Shown piece after piece: positions 32,795 to 40,486 of a stretch of 64,000 nt of DNA. Origin of the DNA: Nitrospira moscoviensis (GTDB lineage: Bacteria > Nitrospirota > Nitrospiria > Nitrospirales > Nitrospiraceae); the NCBI RefSeq assembly GCF_001273775.1, contig NZ_CP011801.1:2644001-2708000 (forward strand), given 5' to 3'. Made by a program: the position numbers and the translations under genes. The first letter of the stretch is position 1; each line of letters begins with the position of its first letter. The notes beneath the pieces were generated by a model, which was not told where the DNA came from, searched no databases, and saw only the letters and a program-made list of their open reading frames with translations.

Positions 32795-34030
32795 ATGAAA
32801 GCGGTGGTGTTTCACGGCATCGGCGATATTCGCCTTGACGACGTTCCTGAACCGCGGATCCAAGGCCCCACCGATGCGGTGGTGCGGATCACTGCGAGCG
32901 CCATCTGCGGCACGGACCTGCACATGATCCGCGGGACGCTGCCGGGGATGAAACCGGGCACCATCCTCGGCCACGAAGCCGTCGGGGTCGTCGAAGAAGT
33001 GGGGCACGACGTGCGCAATCTCCAACCGGGCGACCGCTGCGTGATTCCCTCGACCATCGCCTGCGGCTCCTGCTCCTACTGCCGGGCCGGCTACTATGCG
33101 CAGTGCGATCATGCGAACCCGAACGGCCCGCGGGCCGGCACCTGCTTTTTCGGCGGGCCGGCGTCATCGGGACCCGTGCAGGGCCTCCAGGCCGACTACG
33201 CGCGCATCCCTTTCGCCAACGTGGGATTGGTCAAGCTGCCGGACGCGATCGACGACGACCGTGCGATCATGCTCTCGGACATTTTCCCGACCGGCTACTT
33301 TGGCGCGGACATCGCCGAAATCGAGCCGGGCGACACCGTGGCCGTCTTCGGATGCGGACCCGTCGGGTTGTTTACGATCGCGAGCGCCAAACTTTTGGAC
33401 GCCGGGCGCATCTTCGCGGTGGACTGCATTCCGTCCCGCCTGGACATGGCGCGGGCGCAGGGCGCCGAAGTGATCGACTTCAACGCGGAGGATCCGGTCG
33501 AGGCCGTCACACGATTGACGGGCGGCATCGGCGTGGACCGCGCCGTCGATGCGGTGGGGGTGGATGCGATGAGCGCGGAACGGGGCCCGGCGGCCGAACA
33601 GGCGCGCCGGCAGGCGCAACAGTTCCAGCAGGAAGTCCAGCAGATCACCTCCGACACGAATCCCAAAGGCGACAACTGGCACCCGGGCGACGCGCCGTCC
33701 CAGGCGATCAGCTGGGCCGTGAAGGCGCTGGCCAAGGCCGGCACCCTCTCGGTCATCGGAGTCTATCCCGAGACCGACCGCTTCTTCCCGCTGGGGACGG
33801 CGATGAACAAGAACCTCTCCATCAACATGGGCAACTGCCATCACCGCCGGTATATCCCCATCCTGGTGGAGCTCGTCCGAAGCGGGAGCATCGACCCGGC
33901 GGACGTGCTCACGCAGGTCGAGCCGTTGACGTCGGCCGTCGACGCGTACAAGGCGTTCGACCGCCGGCAGCCGGGATGGATCAAAGTCGAGCTGAAGCCG
34001 GGGGCTTCGGCGGAACCCCGGGCGGCTTAG
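32795..34030 (+). CDS. Zinc alcohol dehydrogenase, formaldehyde-dehydrogenase-like
   Basis: A 411-residue medium-chain dehydrogenase. Catalytic zinc ligands C38 (AICGTD) and H60-E61 (LGHEAVG); structural zinc Cys 90, 93, 96 and 104; NAD motif FGCGPVGLF. The long insert around residues 265-305 (rich in Gln, ending NPKGDNWHPGDAP) is characteristic of the glutathione-independent formaldehyde dehydrogenase branch, so oxidation of formaldehyde or another aldehyde/alcohol is likely. GGAGGA precedes the ATG. It is monocistronic, convergent with the esterase. Confidence 0.88.
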   Translation: MKAVVFHGIGDIRLDDVPEPRIQGPTDAVVRITASAICGTDLHMIRGTLPGMKPGTILGHEAVGVVEEVGHDVRNLQPGDRCVIPSTIACGSCSYCRAGYYAQCDHANPNGPRAGTCFFGGPASSGPVQGLQADYARIPFANVGLVKLPDAIDDDRAIMLSDIFPTGYFGADIAEIEPGDTVAVFGCGPVGLFTIASAKLLDAGRIFAVDCIPSRLDMARAQGAEVIDFNAEDPVEAVTRLTGGIGVDRAVDAVGVDAMSAERGPAAEQARRQAQQFQQEVQQITSDTNPKGDNWHPGDAPSQAISWAVKALAKAGTLSVIGVYPETDRFFPLGTAMNKNLSINMGNCHHRRYIPILVELVRSGSIDPADVLTQVEPLTSAVDAYKAFDRRQPGWIKVELKPGASAEPRAA

Positions 34031-34064
34031 CTACCGCTGCCGGTGCCGGTCTGCCCGACACTCT

Positions 34065-35222
34065 CTATTCCCGCCGGTACCCCGAAGCCGACGAGGAACG
34101 CAGAGGCTGTTCCACTTCATCGAAGCTCTGATTGAGGTCCTTCGCCGCCAGTTGCACGGCTTGCCGGGCATCGGGCACGACGGCTCCCATGCCGAAAAAT
34201 TCGTGCGTGACGCCTTCGAAGTTCCGGTACGTCACCGGCACGCCGGCTCGCCGCAGCCGCTCCGCATACCGCCGGCCGTCCGAACGCAGCGGATCGATCC
34301 CGGCGGTAATCACCGTGGTCGGCGGCAGGCCGGCCGGATCGGCCTCCACCAGCGAAATGCGCGGATCGCCGGCGTCGGACGGGCTCTGCAGATACTTCTC
34401 GAAGAACCACTGCATCATGGCTTTGTTGAGCGGCCTGGCATCGGCGTTTTCTTCGTACGACGGAGTGGAGAAGTCGTACCCGGTGACGGGATAAATCAGC
34501 ACCTGATGCACCGGGAGCGGCAGGCGGCGCTGGCGGGCCATCAGTGAGACGCCCGCGGCCAAATTGCCGCCGGCGCTCTCTCCCGCCACGGCCACGAGCC
34601 GGGGATCGCCGTCGATCTCCTGCGCATTGCGCAGGGCCCATTTGTACGCGGCGTAGGCGTCCTCGTGGGCGGCGGGGAAGCGATGCTCCGGCGCCTTGCG
34701 GTACTCGACGGACATGACGATGGCGTTGGTCGCGTTGGCCAGCGCCCGGGCCGAGGCGTCATAGGTGTCGACCGTCGCGATCACCCACCCGCCGCCGTGG
34801 TAGTAGACGATGACGGGAAATGGCCCGTAGCCGCTCGGCGTATAGATGCGAACCGGGATCGGCCCGCCGGGGCCGGGGATCGTCCGGTTTTCGATGCGGG
34901 CGATCGGCTGCGGATCGGTGCTCTTGTCCTGCTCCTTCAACACTTCTTTCACCGCCTGCGCGACCGTCGGCTGCCGGCGCGCCTCTTCCGCCGAGAGCGA
35001 CGTCAGCGGCTTGGGATCCAGCTCCTGATATTCCCGGAGCACCGCCGCCATCTCGGGATCGGCCCGCTCCTTGGTGGCGGCCACCGCTTGCTTGGTGTGC
35101 TCTTGGGGAGGCTCGACGGCCGTCCGTTCCCGGCCGCCGTAGGTTTCCGTCGAGGATTGGCACGCGGCCAGGGTCAGGACCGCGACCACGGCGCCGGCTA
35201 TCCCGCATATTGTGTTCGTCAT
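34065..35222 (-). CDS. Alpha/beta-hydrolase lipoprotein (HSL-type esterase)
   Basis: 385 residues. The ATG at 35222 follows AAAGGAA. A lipoprotein signal ends at LTLAAC near residue 20. The hormone-sensitive-lipase motifs are HGGGW (oxyanion hole, about residue 150), nucleophile AGESAGGNLA, acid ITAGIDPLRSDG and histidine GVTHEFFG. The charged region before the catalytic domain (about 25-110) is poorly conserved. It probably hydrolyses small esters at the cell envelope. Confidence 0.9.
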   Translation of the reverse strand: MTNTICGIAGAVVAVLTLAACQSSTETYGGRERTAVEPPQEHTKQAVAATKERADPEMAAVLREYQELDPKPLTSLSAEEARRQPTVAQAVKEVLKEQDKSTDPQPIARIENRTIPGPGGPIPVRIYTPSGYGPFPVIVYYHGGGWVIATVDTYDASARALANATNAIVMSVEYRKAPEHRFPAAHEDAYAAYKWALRNAQEIDGDPRLVAVAGESAGGNLAAGVSLMARQRRLPLPVHQVLIYPVTGYDFSTPSYEENADARPLNKAMMQWFFEKYLQSPSDAGDPRISLVEADPAGLPPTTVITAGIDPLRSDGRRYAERLRRAGVPVTYRNFEGVTHEFFGMGAVVPDARQAVQLAAKDLNQSFDEVEQPLRSSSASGYRRE

Positions 35223-35685
35223 ACGCGTTCCTTTCGTGCGTAGCGGCGCAATCCTCAGGCGGTCTTCTTGGGCCATGTGCGTCGGCGGCTGACACCCGCC
35301 GTGAGAGGACCTTCCGCAATTGTTCGGCCATTTTCCACTCGCGCTGGCGATCGATTCTTCCATGAGCCTTCACTGTAAGGAATATCCGGCAGCCTCGTTG
35401 CCTGGATTCACCACTGGCGCCGAGGGGAAACCGCCCTAGAGAAGACGCGTCCGACCGTTCCCACGACGGACCGCATGCAGGCAAGGGATTCCGCAGTGAT
35501 GCGGCGGCGGTTCACTACGCGAAACTAGCGTCGAAGACAGGCGCGCGTGAGCATGAGACATGAGCCATCTTTGGCCGGAAGCATGCGAGGTTCCACTAGG
35601 CAAGCCCCTGGCGTGGCAGAGATGAGGAAGACATTATGATGGCACAACAGCATGCACCGCGCACCCTTAGCGATGAGGTTGAGTC
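35223..35685. other. Intergenic region between esterase and ion-channel genes
   Basis: 463 bp with divergent flanking genes. No array, tRNA or convincing promoter was found. The AT-richer stretch before 35686 may hold the channel promoter. A minus-strand frame crossing into the channel gene is a shadow. Confidence 0.35.
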
Positions 35686-36486
35686 ATGACACCCCCTGTG
35701 AAAGAACCAGCGCCGGCGTCCCCTTATCGGATCGTCAAAGAACGACTCCGCGCGTTGAGCGAATTGGAAGACTGGCTGGAGCGGCCGATGCAATGGCTGG
35801 GGGTTCTTTGGCTGGCCCTCGTCATTCTCGATCTCGTCGGCCCGCCCAACCGCCTGCTGCAATGGCTGGCCGGCGGACTATGGGCGCTGTTTGTCTTCGA
35901 CTTCGCCCTCCGCTTCGCCCTCGCGCCCCGCAAATCAGACTATCTGAAGCGTAATGGGCTCACGGCGGTGTCGCTGATCATCCCGGCTTTGAGGATTTTT
36001 CGCCTGCCGGCCGCCGTGTCGGCCTTCCGCGTGGCGCGCGGACTGCGCCTTGCCCGCATGGTCGGCAGCGTTAACCGTGCCATGTTCGCCTTGCGGCGGA
36101 TAGCCGGACACGGCGGATTCCGTTACGTGTTCCTGCTCACGCTGGCTGTCCTCCTGCTTGGTTCGGCGGGGATCTACACCTTCGAACGCGAGGGCGGCGG
36201 CCTCCCCGACTTCAGCGCGGCGCTGTGGTGGACCAGTATGATGCTGACCACGATGGGGTCCGATTATTGGCCCAAGACGCCGGAGGGACGTGTCCTGGCC
36301 GTGCTGCTGGCGCTGTACGCGTTCGCCGTGTTCGGGTACGTGACGGCCACGATCGCGTCTTTTCTCATCGGATCTGACGCCGGACGGCACGCTGAAACCG
36401 AGGATGAACTGCGCAAGCTCCGTGGAGAACTGGCTCAGTTGCGAGCCAGTCTGACCGGAATGAATCGGACTCCGGGCCCTGGGTGA
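35686..36486 (+). CDS. Voltage-gated-like ion channel with atypical filter
   Basis: 266 residues. Hydrophobic segments resemble S1-S6 of the ion-transport family. The S4-like helix has spaced arginines (FRLPAAVSAFRVARGLRLAR). The pore loop reads WWTSMMLTTMGSDYWP, so the canonical TVGYG filter is replaced by TMGSD. The C-terminal 35 residues form a coiled coil (DELRKLRGELAQLRASL) that may drive tetramerisation. Potassium selectivity cannot be assumed. The ribosome-binding site is weak (GAGGTTGAG). Confidence 0.85.
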   Translation: MTPPVKEPAPASPYRIVKERLRALSELEDWLERPMQWLGVLWLALVILDLVGPPNRLLQWLAGGLWALFVFDFALRFALAPRKSDYLKRNGLTAVSLIIPALRIFRLPAAVSAFRVARGLRLARMVGSVNRAMFALRRIAGHGGFRYVFLLTLAVLLLGSAGIYTFEREGGGLPDFSAALWWTSMMLTTMGSDYWPKTPEGRVLAVLLALYAFAVFGYVTATIASFLIGSDAGRHAETEDELRKLRGELAQLRASLTGMNRTPGPG

Positions 36487-36658
36487 TGGGTGTGAGGTCT
36501 TTCTCGACCGAAACTTTCAGCTTCGAGCAACGGCATGTCACTTGCCCCACTGCGACGACAGCAGAATCTCCTTCGGCTGCTCAACCAAGCCGTGTAGCCT
36601 CTCGGGATCTCATCCAGACATGCGGCCACAACAACGATCAACCCCATCGCCAGATCGC

Positions 36659-37206
36659 ATGGCTGGAGACCAGATCCAAACAAGCCCCGCCGCAGACGCT
36701 CGTCGCGGCACAGCGTGGGCCTCGGCAGTTCCCGATCCGCTCTGGATTCCGGCGGTGGTCGGGGGGTTGATCCTCGCCGTCGGCGGCCTCGGATGGCTGG
36801 TCGGCCGGCCGTGGCTCTCGCTAGTCTCGGGCCGACGGCCTACTTGCTGGCGCATTCGCCGTCGCAAGAGTCCGCCCGCGCCTATAACGTCATCGCCGGT
36901 CATCTGATCGGTCTGTGCGCGACCTTCTCGGCGGTCACCGTCCTCGGCGCCGGTGAGACGCCGTCCGTTTTCACCACGCATGAGCTAGCCGGCGCCCGTG
37001 TACTGGCGTCCGGGCTCGCTTTGATCGTCGCCGTCGCCGTCGAGTTGTGGCTCGGCGCCTCCCATCCGCCGGCCGCGGCGACTGTCTTGCTGATCACGCT
37101 CGGCGGCCTTCCCGTCTCTCTGCAGAGCGCGAGCACCGTCGTCATCGGCGTGCTGCTGATCGCGCTTCTCGGTGAACCGCTCAGGCGACTGAGAGCCACG
37201 GCGTGA
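36659..37206 (+). pseudogene. HPP-family membrane protein with a frameshift
   Basis: The first part, from ATG 36659, encodes an N-terminal helix of HPP type (PDPLWIPAVVGGLILAVGGL, GRPWLSLV). The rest (SLGPTAYLLAHSPSQESARAYNVIAGHLIGL, SHPPAAATVLL) is in the frame one base back. The switch lies near 36820-36835, so a single-base deletion or a sequencing error is likely; programmed frameshifting is less likely. Downstream reading is intact to 37206. HPP proteins are four-helix membrane proteins, some linked to nitrite transport in chloroplasts, and this one lies directly upstream of the molybdopterin oxidoreductase. Confidence 0.65.
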
Positions 37207-37223
37207 CGGGGCCATGAGAGCAT

Positions 37224-37239
37224 CGGCACCAGGCTTGCA
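37224..37239 (+). promoter_or_regulatory. Putative sigma-54 promoter for the molybdopterin oxidoreductase
   Basis: CGGCACCAGGCTTGCA fits the -24/-12 consensus (GGCAC-N5-TTGCA) with GG and GC ten bases apart; only the first T is replaced. The predicted start of transcription is about 50 bases before the ATG at 37299. Sigma-54 control is common for nitrogen-assimilation genes. Confidence 0.5.
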
Positions 37240-37298
37240 CTATTCCGTCATCCATCAACCGACTATGCATTCCCCTGGCCGACACCACGGAGGCGACG

Positions 37299-40175
37299 AT
37301 GAAAGAGACGCGCGACAGCATTGCCGATGTCTGGGGTCCCCGCACGCCTTATCGCGATCAGTGGCCCGTGCGGGTCGATGAACGGACGGTGGCGCAACCG
37401 GACCGGTGGGTGCCGTCGGCCTGCCTCCTCTGCTCCTACGGCTGCGGCATCGACATCGGCGTGAAGGACGGCCGCATCGTCGGCGTACGCGGCCGTGAAT
37501 CCGACCGGACCAACCACGGCCGGCTGGGCCCCAAAGGTCTGCACGGCTGGGCGGCCAACCATTCCGCCGATCGCCTCACGACGCCGTTGATCCGCCGCAA
37601 AGGCGAGTTGCAACCGGCGAGCTGGGATGAGGCGATGGACCTGATCGTGCGCCGCTCCAAAGAATTGATCGACCGGCACACGGGCAACTCCATCGCCTTT
37701 TACACCAGCGGGCAATTGTATTTGGAGGAATATTACACGCTCGGCATCATCGGCAAAGCCGGGATCGGCACGCCGCACATGGACGGCAACACCAGGCTGT
37801 GTACCGCCACGGCGGATTTTTCGCTGAAAGAATCCTTCGGCACCGACGGCCAGCCCGGGTCATACGAAGATGTGGACCTGGCCGATGCGCTCATGCTCGT
37901 CGGGCACAATGTCGCCTCGCAACAGACCGTCATGTGGATGCGCATCTTGGACCGGCGCGCCGGACCGAATCCACCCAAGCTCGTCGTCATCGATCCGCGA
38001 CGGACGGACACCGCCAAGGAAGCCGACGTCCATTTGGCGCTGCGCCTCGGCACCAACGTGGCGCTGCTCAACGGGCTCCAGCATCTGCTGATCAAGCACG
38101 GCTGGATCGACCGCTCCTTCATCGAGACCCACACCGTGGGATTCGAGAAGCTGGCGCACCTGGTCTCGACCTGGACGTCCGATCGCGTAGAGCGGGTCAC
38201 CGGCGTGCCGCAACGGGAGTTGATGAAGGCCGCGGAGATCATCGGCCGGACGCCGCGGCTCATGTCCACCGTGCTGCAGGGCGTCTATCAATCGATGCAG
38301 GCGACGGCCGCGGCGGTGCAGATCAACAACATCCAGTTGCTGCGCGGCATGATCGGCAAGCCCGGCTGCACGGTGCTTCAAATGAACGGCCAGCCGACGG
38401 CGGAGAACACCCGCGAGTGCGGCGCCGACGGCGATTTCCCCGCCTTCCGCAATTGGGAGAACGAAGACCATATGCAGGAGATGGCCCGCATCTGGAACGT
38501 CGAGCGCGCCAAGCTGCCGACCTACGCGCCGCCGACGCATGCCATGCAGATCTTCCGCTACGCCGAAGAGGGCACCGTCAAGATGCTCTGGATCAGCGGG
38601 ACCAATCCCGCCGTGTCGCTGCCCGAGCTGGCCCGCATCCGGCGCATCCTGAACCTGCGCAGCCTCTTCGTCGTCGTGCAGGACGCCTTCCGCACCGAGA
38701 CGACCGAACACGCCGACGTGGTGCTGCCGGCGGCGCTCTGGGGCGAGAAAACCGGCTGCTACACGAACGTGGACCGGACGGTGCATCTTTCGGAGAAGGC
38801 GATCGAGCCGCCCGGTCAGGCCACATCGGACTTCGATATTTTCGTGGACTATGCGCGCCGTATGAACTTCAGCGACAAGGACGGGGCGCCGCTGGTGAAG
38901 TGGGCCACGCCGGAAGACTGTTTCGAAGCCTGGAAGCTCTGCTCGAAAGGCCGGCCTTGTGACTACAGCGGCATGAGCTACGCGAAGCTCCGCGGCTCGG
39001 CGGGCATTCAATGGCCCTGCACCGAGCAGGCGCCGAACGGCACGCCCCGTCTCTACAACGATCATCGGTTCAATACGCAGGCGGACTACTGCGAGACATA
39101 CGGCCATGATTTGACCACGGGCGCCGTCAATACGCCGGAGAAATATCGCGCGCGCGATCCGCAGGGGAAGGCGTTCCTCCATGCCGTCGAGTATCAGCCG
39201 CCGCACGAGGAGCCGGACGAGGACTATCCCTTCCGGGTCACGACCGGCCGCATCGTCTATCACTGGCACACGCGAACGAAGACGGGCCGCTCCAGGGAAC
39301 TGAACGAGGCGGCGCCGGACGCCTTCATCCAGATGCACGAAGATGATGCGGCTCGGCTCGGGGTCCGGGACGGCGACTGGGTCGAAGTGGCGTCGCGGCG
39401 CGGCCACGTGACGGCCCGCGCGAAGCTCGGCGACATCCTGCCCGGCCATCTGTTCATTCCCTTTCACTACGGCTATTGGGACGACCCGGATCGGGCGCGC
39501 GCGGCGAACGAGCTCACGCTCACCGAATGGGACCCGGTGAGCAAGCAGCCCTACTTCAAGTTCTCGGCCGCAAGAGCCAAGAAGGTCTCGGGCGCCCCCA
39601 TCGTCGAGAAAGTCGCGCAGGTCGCGGAATCGGTCACGGGCAAGCTCAAGAACACGGCGACGGAGCTCATGGATATGCCCGGCAAGATCGCCAAAGCCGT
39701 TTCGACGGCGGACGACGAGCGGCCGGTCAACGTGTTCCTCGGGATGGCGTTCCAGGGCGAGCGCCACCTGGTCGAGGCGTTCAAACAGGTGGCGCAGCAA
39801 CACATGGCCGAGCCGGATATCCACGCCACCTGCAGGCTCATGGCGTCGTGGAGCCAGGAACAGGCCGAAGGCCTGAAGCCGTTCATCGCGGCCTATCACA
39901 AGGACCGGAGCAAGGACCCCGAGGGGTCCGTCAAGAGCTTATTCGAGGGACCGCGGAGCGGGGGACTCGGGCTACTGCGCGATCTGCATGATTTGTGGCT
40001 GGCGGCGAACGAAGTTCACCTCGACTACGAGGCGGTCAAGCAAGCGGCCAAGGCGCTGCACGATCAGGCCCTCGTAGAGACGTGCGAGCGGCACCTGAAT
40101 CAGACCGATCGGCAATTGGCCTGGCTGCGGACCCGCATCGACCAAGCGTCGCCGCAGACGTTGGTGGTGTCGTAA
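37299..40175 (+). CDS. Molybdopterin oxidoreductase with extra C-terminal helical domain
   Basis: 958 residues of the Mo/W-bisPGD family, resembling assimilatory nitrate reductases (NasA/NarB) and formate dehydrogenases. The iron-sulfur motif has C42, C45 and C49, but the usual fourth Cys is Gly77 (HGRLGPKG). The Mo ligand is probably C168 (NTRLCTATA). The dinucleotide-binding C-terminal barrel ends near residue 765. Beyond it, about 190 residues form a helical domain with several His/Glu/Cys (GERHLVEAF, LHDLWLAANEVHLDYE). No Tat signal, so it is cytosolic. GGAGG is well placed before the ATG. The substrate is unproven. Confidence 0.88.
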   Translation: MKETRDSIADVWGPRTPYRDQWPVRVDERTVAQPDRWVPSACLLCSYGCGIDIGVKDGRIVGVRGRESDRTNHGRLGPKGLHGWAANHSADRLTTPLIRRKGELQPASWDEAMDLIVRRSKELIDRHTGNSIAFYTSGQLYLEEYYTLGIIGKAGIGTPHMDGNTRLCTATADFSLKESFGTDGQPGSYEDVDLADALMLVGHNVASQQTVMWMRILDRRAGPNPPKLVVIDPRRTDTAKEADVHLALRLGTNVALLNGLQHLLIKHGWIDRSFIETHTVGFEKLAHLVSTWTSDRVERVTGVPQRELMKAAEIIGRTPRLMSTVLQGVYQSMQATAAAVQINNIQLLRGMIGKPGCTVLQMNGQPTAENTRECGADGDFPAFRNWENEDHMQEMARIWNVERAKLPTYAPPTHAMQIFRYAEEGTVKMLWISGTNPAVSLPELARIRRILNLRSLFVVVQDAFRTETTEHADVVLPAALWGEKTGCYTNVDRTVHLSEKAIEPPGQATSDFDIFVDYARRMNFSDKDGAPLVKWATPEDCFEAWKLCSKGRPCDYSGMSYAKLRGSAGIQWPCTEQAPNGTPRLYNDHRFNTQADYCETYGHDLTTGAVNTPEKYRARDPQGKAFLHAVEYQPPHEEPDEDYPFRVTTGRIVYHWHTRTKTGRSRELNEAAPDAFIQMHEDDAARLGVRDGDWVEVASRRGHVTARAKLGDILPGHLFIPFHYGYWDDPDRARAANELTLTEWDPVSKQPYFKFSAARAKKVSGAPIVEKVAQVAESVTGKLKNTATELMDMPGKIAKAVSTADDERPVNVFLGMAFQGERHLVEAFKQVAQQHMAEPDIHATCRLMASWSQEQAEGLKPFIAAYHKDRSKDPEGSVKSLFEGPRSGGLGLLRDLHDLWLAANEVHLDYEAVKQAAKALHDQALVETCERHLNQTDRQLAWLRTRIDQASPQTLVVS

Positions 40176-40216
40176 CCAGCGACCGACGGCGGTTGACCAG
40201 TGACGAGTGATGAGTG
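40176..40216. repeat. 7-bp array R16 between convergent stops
   Basis: Heptamers ACCAGTG, ACGAGTG, ATGAGTG (40196-40216) follow the oxidoreductase stop. The unit matches R3, R6 and R13. The inverted arm is short, with only ACCAGCGACC at the left edge, and the GC-rich CGGCCGCCGGC lies next to the SemiSWEET stop. Confidence 0.55.
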
Positions 40217-40228
40217 CCGGCCGCCGGC

Positions 40229-40483
40229 TCAGCCGTATTTCAGCTTGAGGATCAGGTTGGTTGCCGCCAACACGAAGGTGATGCCGTTGGTGAGCATGAT
40301 CGGCAACGAGTCGATCCAGAGACCGTAGAAAAACCAACAGGCGACGCCGGTCGTGAACGACGCCAGCATCGGCAGCGACAAGTCTTTCGCCGACTTCGTC
40401 TTCCAAGTGCGGACGACCTGCGGCAGGAACGCGACGGTCGTCAACGTGCCGGCCACGAGACCCAATGCGGTGGTCATGTTCAT
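40229..40483 (-). CDS. SemiSWEET sugar transporter
   Basis: An 84-residue three-helix protein with the PQ-loop motif AFLPQVVRTWKTKSAKDLS. SemiSWEETs form dimers that carry sugars, often sucrose or glucose, across the inner membrane by facilitated diffusion. It starts three bases after the stop of the debranching enzyme, so the two are co-transcribed and probably functionally linked. Confidence 0.9.
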   Translation of the reverse strand: MNMTTALGLVAGTLTTVAFLPQVVRTWKTKSAKDLSLPMLASFTTGVACWFFYGLWIDSLPIMLTNGITFVLAATNLILKLKYG

Positions 40484-40486
40484 ACC

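Noticed and set aside
35560..35600. Weak sigma-54-like site before the ion channel (TGGCCGGAAGCATGC)
   Set aside because: Spacing fits, but several consensus bases are wrong.
37860..39899. Long minus-strand frame inside the molybdopterin oxidoreductase
   Set aside because: A GC-rich shadow of a strong gene; no motifs.
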